From positions 1-7,716 of the forward strand of contig RGEP01000082.1 in the NCBI GenBank assembly GCA_009918225.1: a DNA stretch of 7,716 nt, written 5' to 3'. The notes under the pieces were generated by a model. The model made no database searches, had not been told where the DNA came from, and saw nothing but the letters and a program-made list of their open reading frames with translations. The stretch is from Betaproteobacteria bacterium (GTDB lineage Bacteria > Pseudomonadota > Gammaproteobacteria > Burkholderiales > Burkholderiaceae_C). The position numbers and the translations under genes are program-made. Below, one piece after another: positions 6,513 through 7,716 of this stretch. Within the stretch, counting starts at the first letter, position 1; every line of letters starts with the position of its first letter.

Positions 6513-7160
6513 TTATGAGTTCTCGAGGACGATGCCCTCAACGAGGTTGGCCACGTCCTCGCAGCGGTCGGTGATCGACTCGAGCATCTCGTAGATGGCC
6601 TTGAGCTTGATGAGCTCGCGCACATCCTCCTGTTCGCGGAACAGGGCCGACATGGCCGAGCGCATCACCCGGTCGGCGTCGGACTCGAGTTTGTCGATCT
6701 CCTCGCAGGTCTTGAGCGTGGCCTCGACCACGGTGGGCTGCGAGAGCTTAGACAGCAGGCCCACCACATGCACCACGCGCTCGCAGCACTTGGCCGACAA
6801 CTCACCCAAGCGAACCACCTCCGGTGTCATGGTTCTGACATCGTAAAGGGCCAGGGTTTCAGTGGCGTCCTGCAGCAGGTCCAGCACATCGTCCATGGCG
6901 TTGATCAAGCCATGGATTTGCTCACGGTCGATGGGCGTGATGAAGGTCTTGTGCAGCAGCCGGTTCACCTCGGCCGTGATGCGGTCAGCCTGATGCTCGG
7001 CGTGGTCGACCTCAGCTGCGTACTTTTCCCGCAGGATGGCGTCGTTGTAGTGGTGGATCAGTTGGGTAAAGGCACGCGCCCCCTCACCAATCTTTGCGGC
7101 GTGCTGGTCAAACAGCTCGAAGAAGTTGCCGTCCTGCGGCAGCAGCTTGCTGAAAAACAT
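6513..7160 (-). CDS. DUF47 PhoU-like phosphate transport accessory protein
   Basis: The 215-residue all-helical protein matches DUF47 (PhoU-like, sometimes called phosphate transport regulator) from the opening MFFSKLLPQD to the C-terminal helix, and 215 residues is the usual length. Acidic E/D-rich clusters expected for metal binding in PhoU-like bundles are seen at 55-59 (EHQAD), 87-94 (NAMDDVLD), 154-163 (EIDKLESDAD) and 191-202. Members commonly sit beside pit and are thought to modulate Pit-dependent phosphate uptake; here pit starts 15 bases downstream. ATG 7160 is chosen from the family N-terminus, with a weak AGGGA (7168-7172) seven bases ahead. Oddly, the frame stays open upstream to the window edge, so a longer fused product of at least 400 residues cannot be excluded. 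Confidence 0.93.
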   Translation of the reverse strand: MFFSKLLPQDGNFFELFDQHAAKIGEGARAFTQLIHHYNDAILREKYAAEVDHAEHQADRITAEVNRLLHKTFITPIDREQIHGLINAMDDVLDLLQDATETLALYDVRTMTPEVVRLGELSAKCCERVVHVVGLLSKLSQPTVVEATLKTCEEIDKLESDADRVMRSAMSALFREQEDVRELIKLKAIYEMLESITDRCEDVANLVEGIVLENS

Positions 7161-7716
7161 CCCTCGGTCCCTGTGTTCTTGTTGGCGGCTGCTTTGGCCG
7201 CTTTGTTGGCGCTTTTGTGTCTTTGCACGCTTGCTTGAAGGTGGCCCTTGAAGATCGGCAGCCCGGTTGATCGGGATGACGCACGAGCCCTTAAGGTCCA
7301 ACAAATTGGACACCCGCATGGTGTTGTACTCCACCTCGACCGAATTGGGCGCCACGCGGCGCAAGGTGTAGGCGTAGTGGATCGGCTCACGCAGGGGGAA
7401 TACACCCCGGTCATGGAGCAATGCGAAATTGTCATCACCCTGAGTCGGGTCGCCGATGGAGTACGCGGTTGCCTCCCAGTCACGCATCAGCAAACCGATG
7501 TTGTTCTGGTGAATGGCATGGGTCAGGGTTTTGGCAGCTACCAGATTGCCATCAAACAAGCCTTCATACTTGGCCAGTTTTGCAGGAGTTCCCGGCCCTG
7601 GGTGTTCGGCTACGGCTACGCCATCTTTTTCGAATACCCATTCGGTACGGGGCAAGTCTTGTATGAAGGTGCTGCTGTAGCCGTCTTCCGCGGCCGTGTC
7701 CCGGCCGGCGGACAAC
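7161..7716 (-). CDS. Unrecognised coding stretch in frame with DUF47, open at the right edge
   Basis: About 185 residues are encoded in the same frame as the DUF47 gene, with no stop between them and no start certain inside the window. Residues 15-155 look like genuine soluble protein (for example YEGLFDGNLVAAKTL, MRDWEATAYSIGDP and VEVEYNTMRVSNLLDLKG), but I do not recognise the family. The last 27 residues turn into a Lys/Arg/Gln/Ser-rich tail (SSKRAKTQKRQQSG onward) that resembles translated spacer. Base use differs from the rest: hand counts give 29 of 60 G+C at 7501-7560 and 31 of 60 at 7201-7260, against 43 of 60 at 2521-2580. This suggests a gene of different origin that has lost its 3' end and stop codon. 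It could instead be a real N-terminal extension of the DUF47 protein, or an assembly join. Confidence 0.55.

Overview
The window looks like chromosomal DNA of a GC-rich betaproteobacterium, most likely Burkholderiales close to Comamonadaceae. The evidence is GC-dominated third codon positions, two orphan tripartite-tricarboxylate (Bug/TctC) solute receptors with no TctA/TctB nearby, and a PhoU-like (DUF47) plus Pit phosphate gene pair. The assignment rests on gene style, not on a database search.

Left part (1-1412, + strand). A short unrecognised reading frame, open at the left edge, runs into the start of a membrane protein. That protein joins a truncated periplasmic thioredoxin domain (WCGTC) directly to a CcdA-type membrane domain whose first helix and first redox cysteine are missing. 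It reads as the product of an in-frame deletion between two neighbouring redox genes.

Middle part (1413-4415, + strand). A probable promoter at about 1439-1464 precedes three closely spaced genes: an adducin-like class II aldolase, a Bug-family receptor with a twin-arginine-like signal, and a D-2-hydroxyacid dehydrogenase. Together they look like capture and breakdown of a hydroxy or carboxylic acid; the substrate cannot be read from the sequence.

Right part (4429-7716, - strand). Transcription runs leftward: an unrecognised, lower-GC coding stretch open at the right edge, then a DUF47 (PhoU-like) protein, a Pit phosphate transporter, and a second Bug receptor. The unrecognised stretch runs without a stop into the DUF47 gene. 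DUF47 and pit are 15 bases apart and pit and the Bug gene 35 bases apart, so they are probably co-transcribed. The last Bug gene converges on the dehydrogenase gene with only 13 bases between the stop codons.

I found no RNA genes, insertion sequences, CRISPR arrays or attachment sites, and no stretch above 300 bases lacks a gene. No clearly new system is visible. The points most worth checking are the two in-frame junctions (774-782 and about 7161-7260), where genes seem to have lost their ends and been joined.
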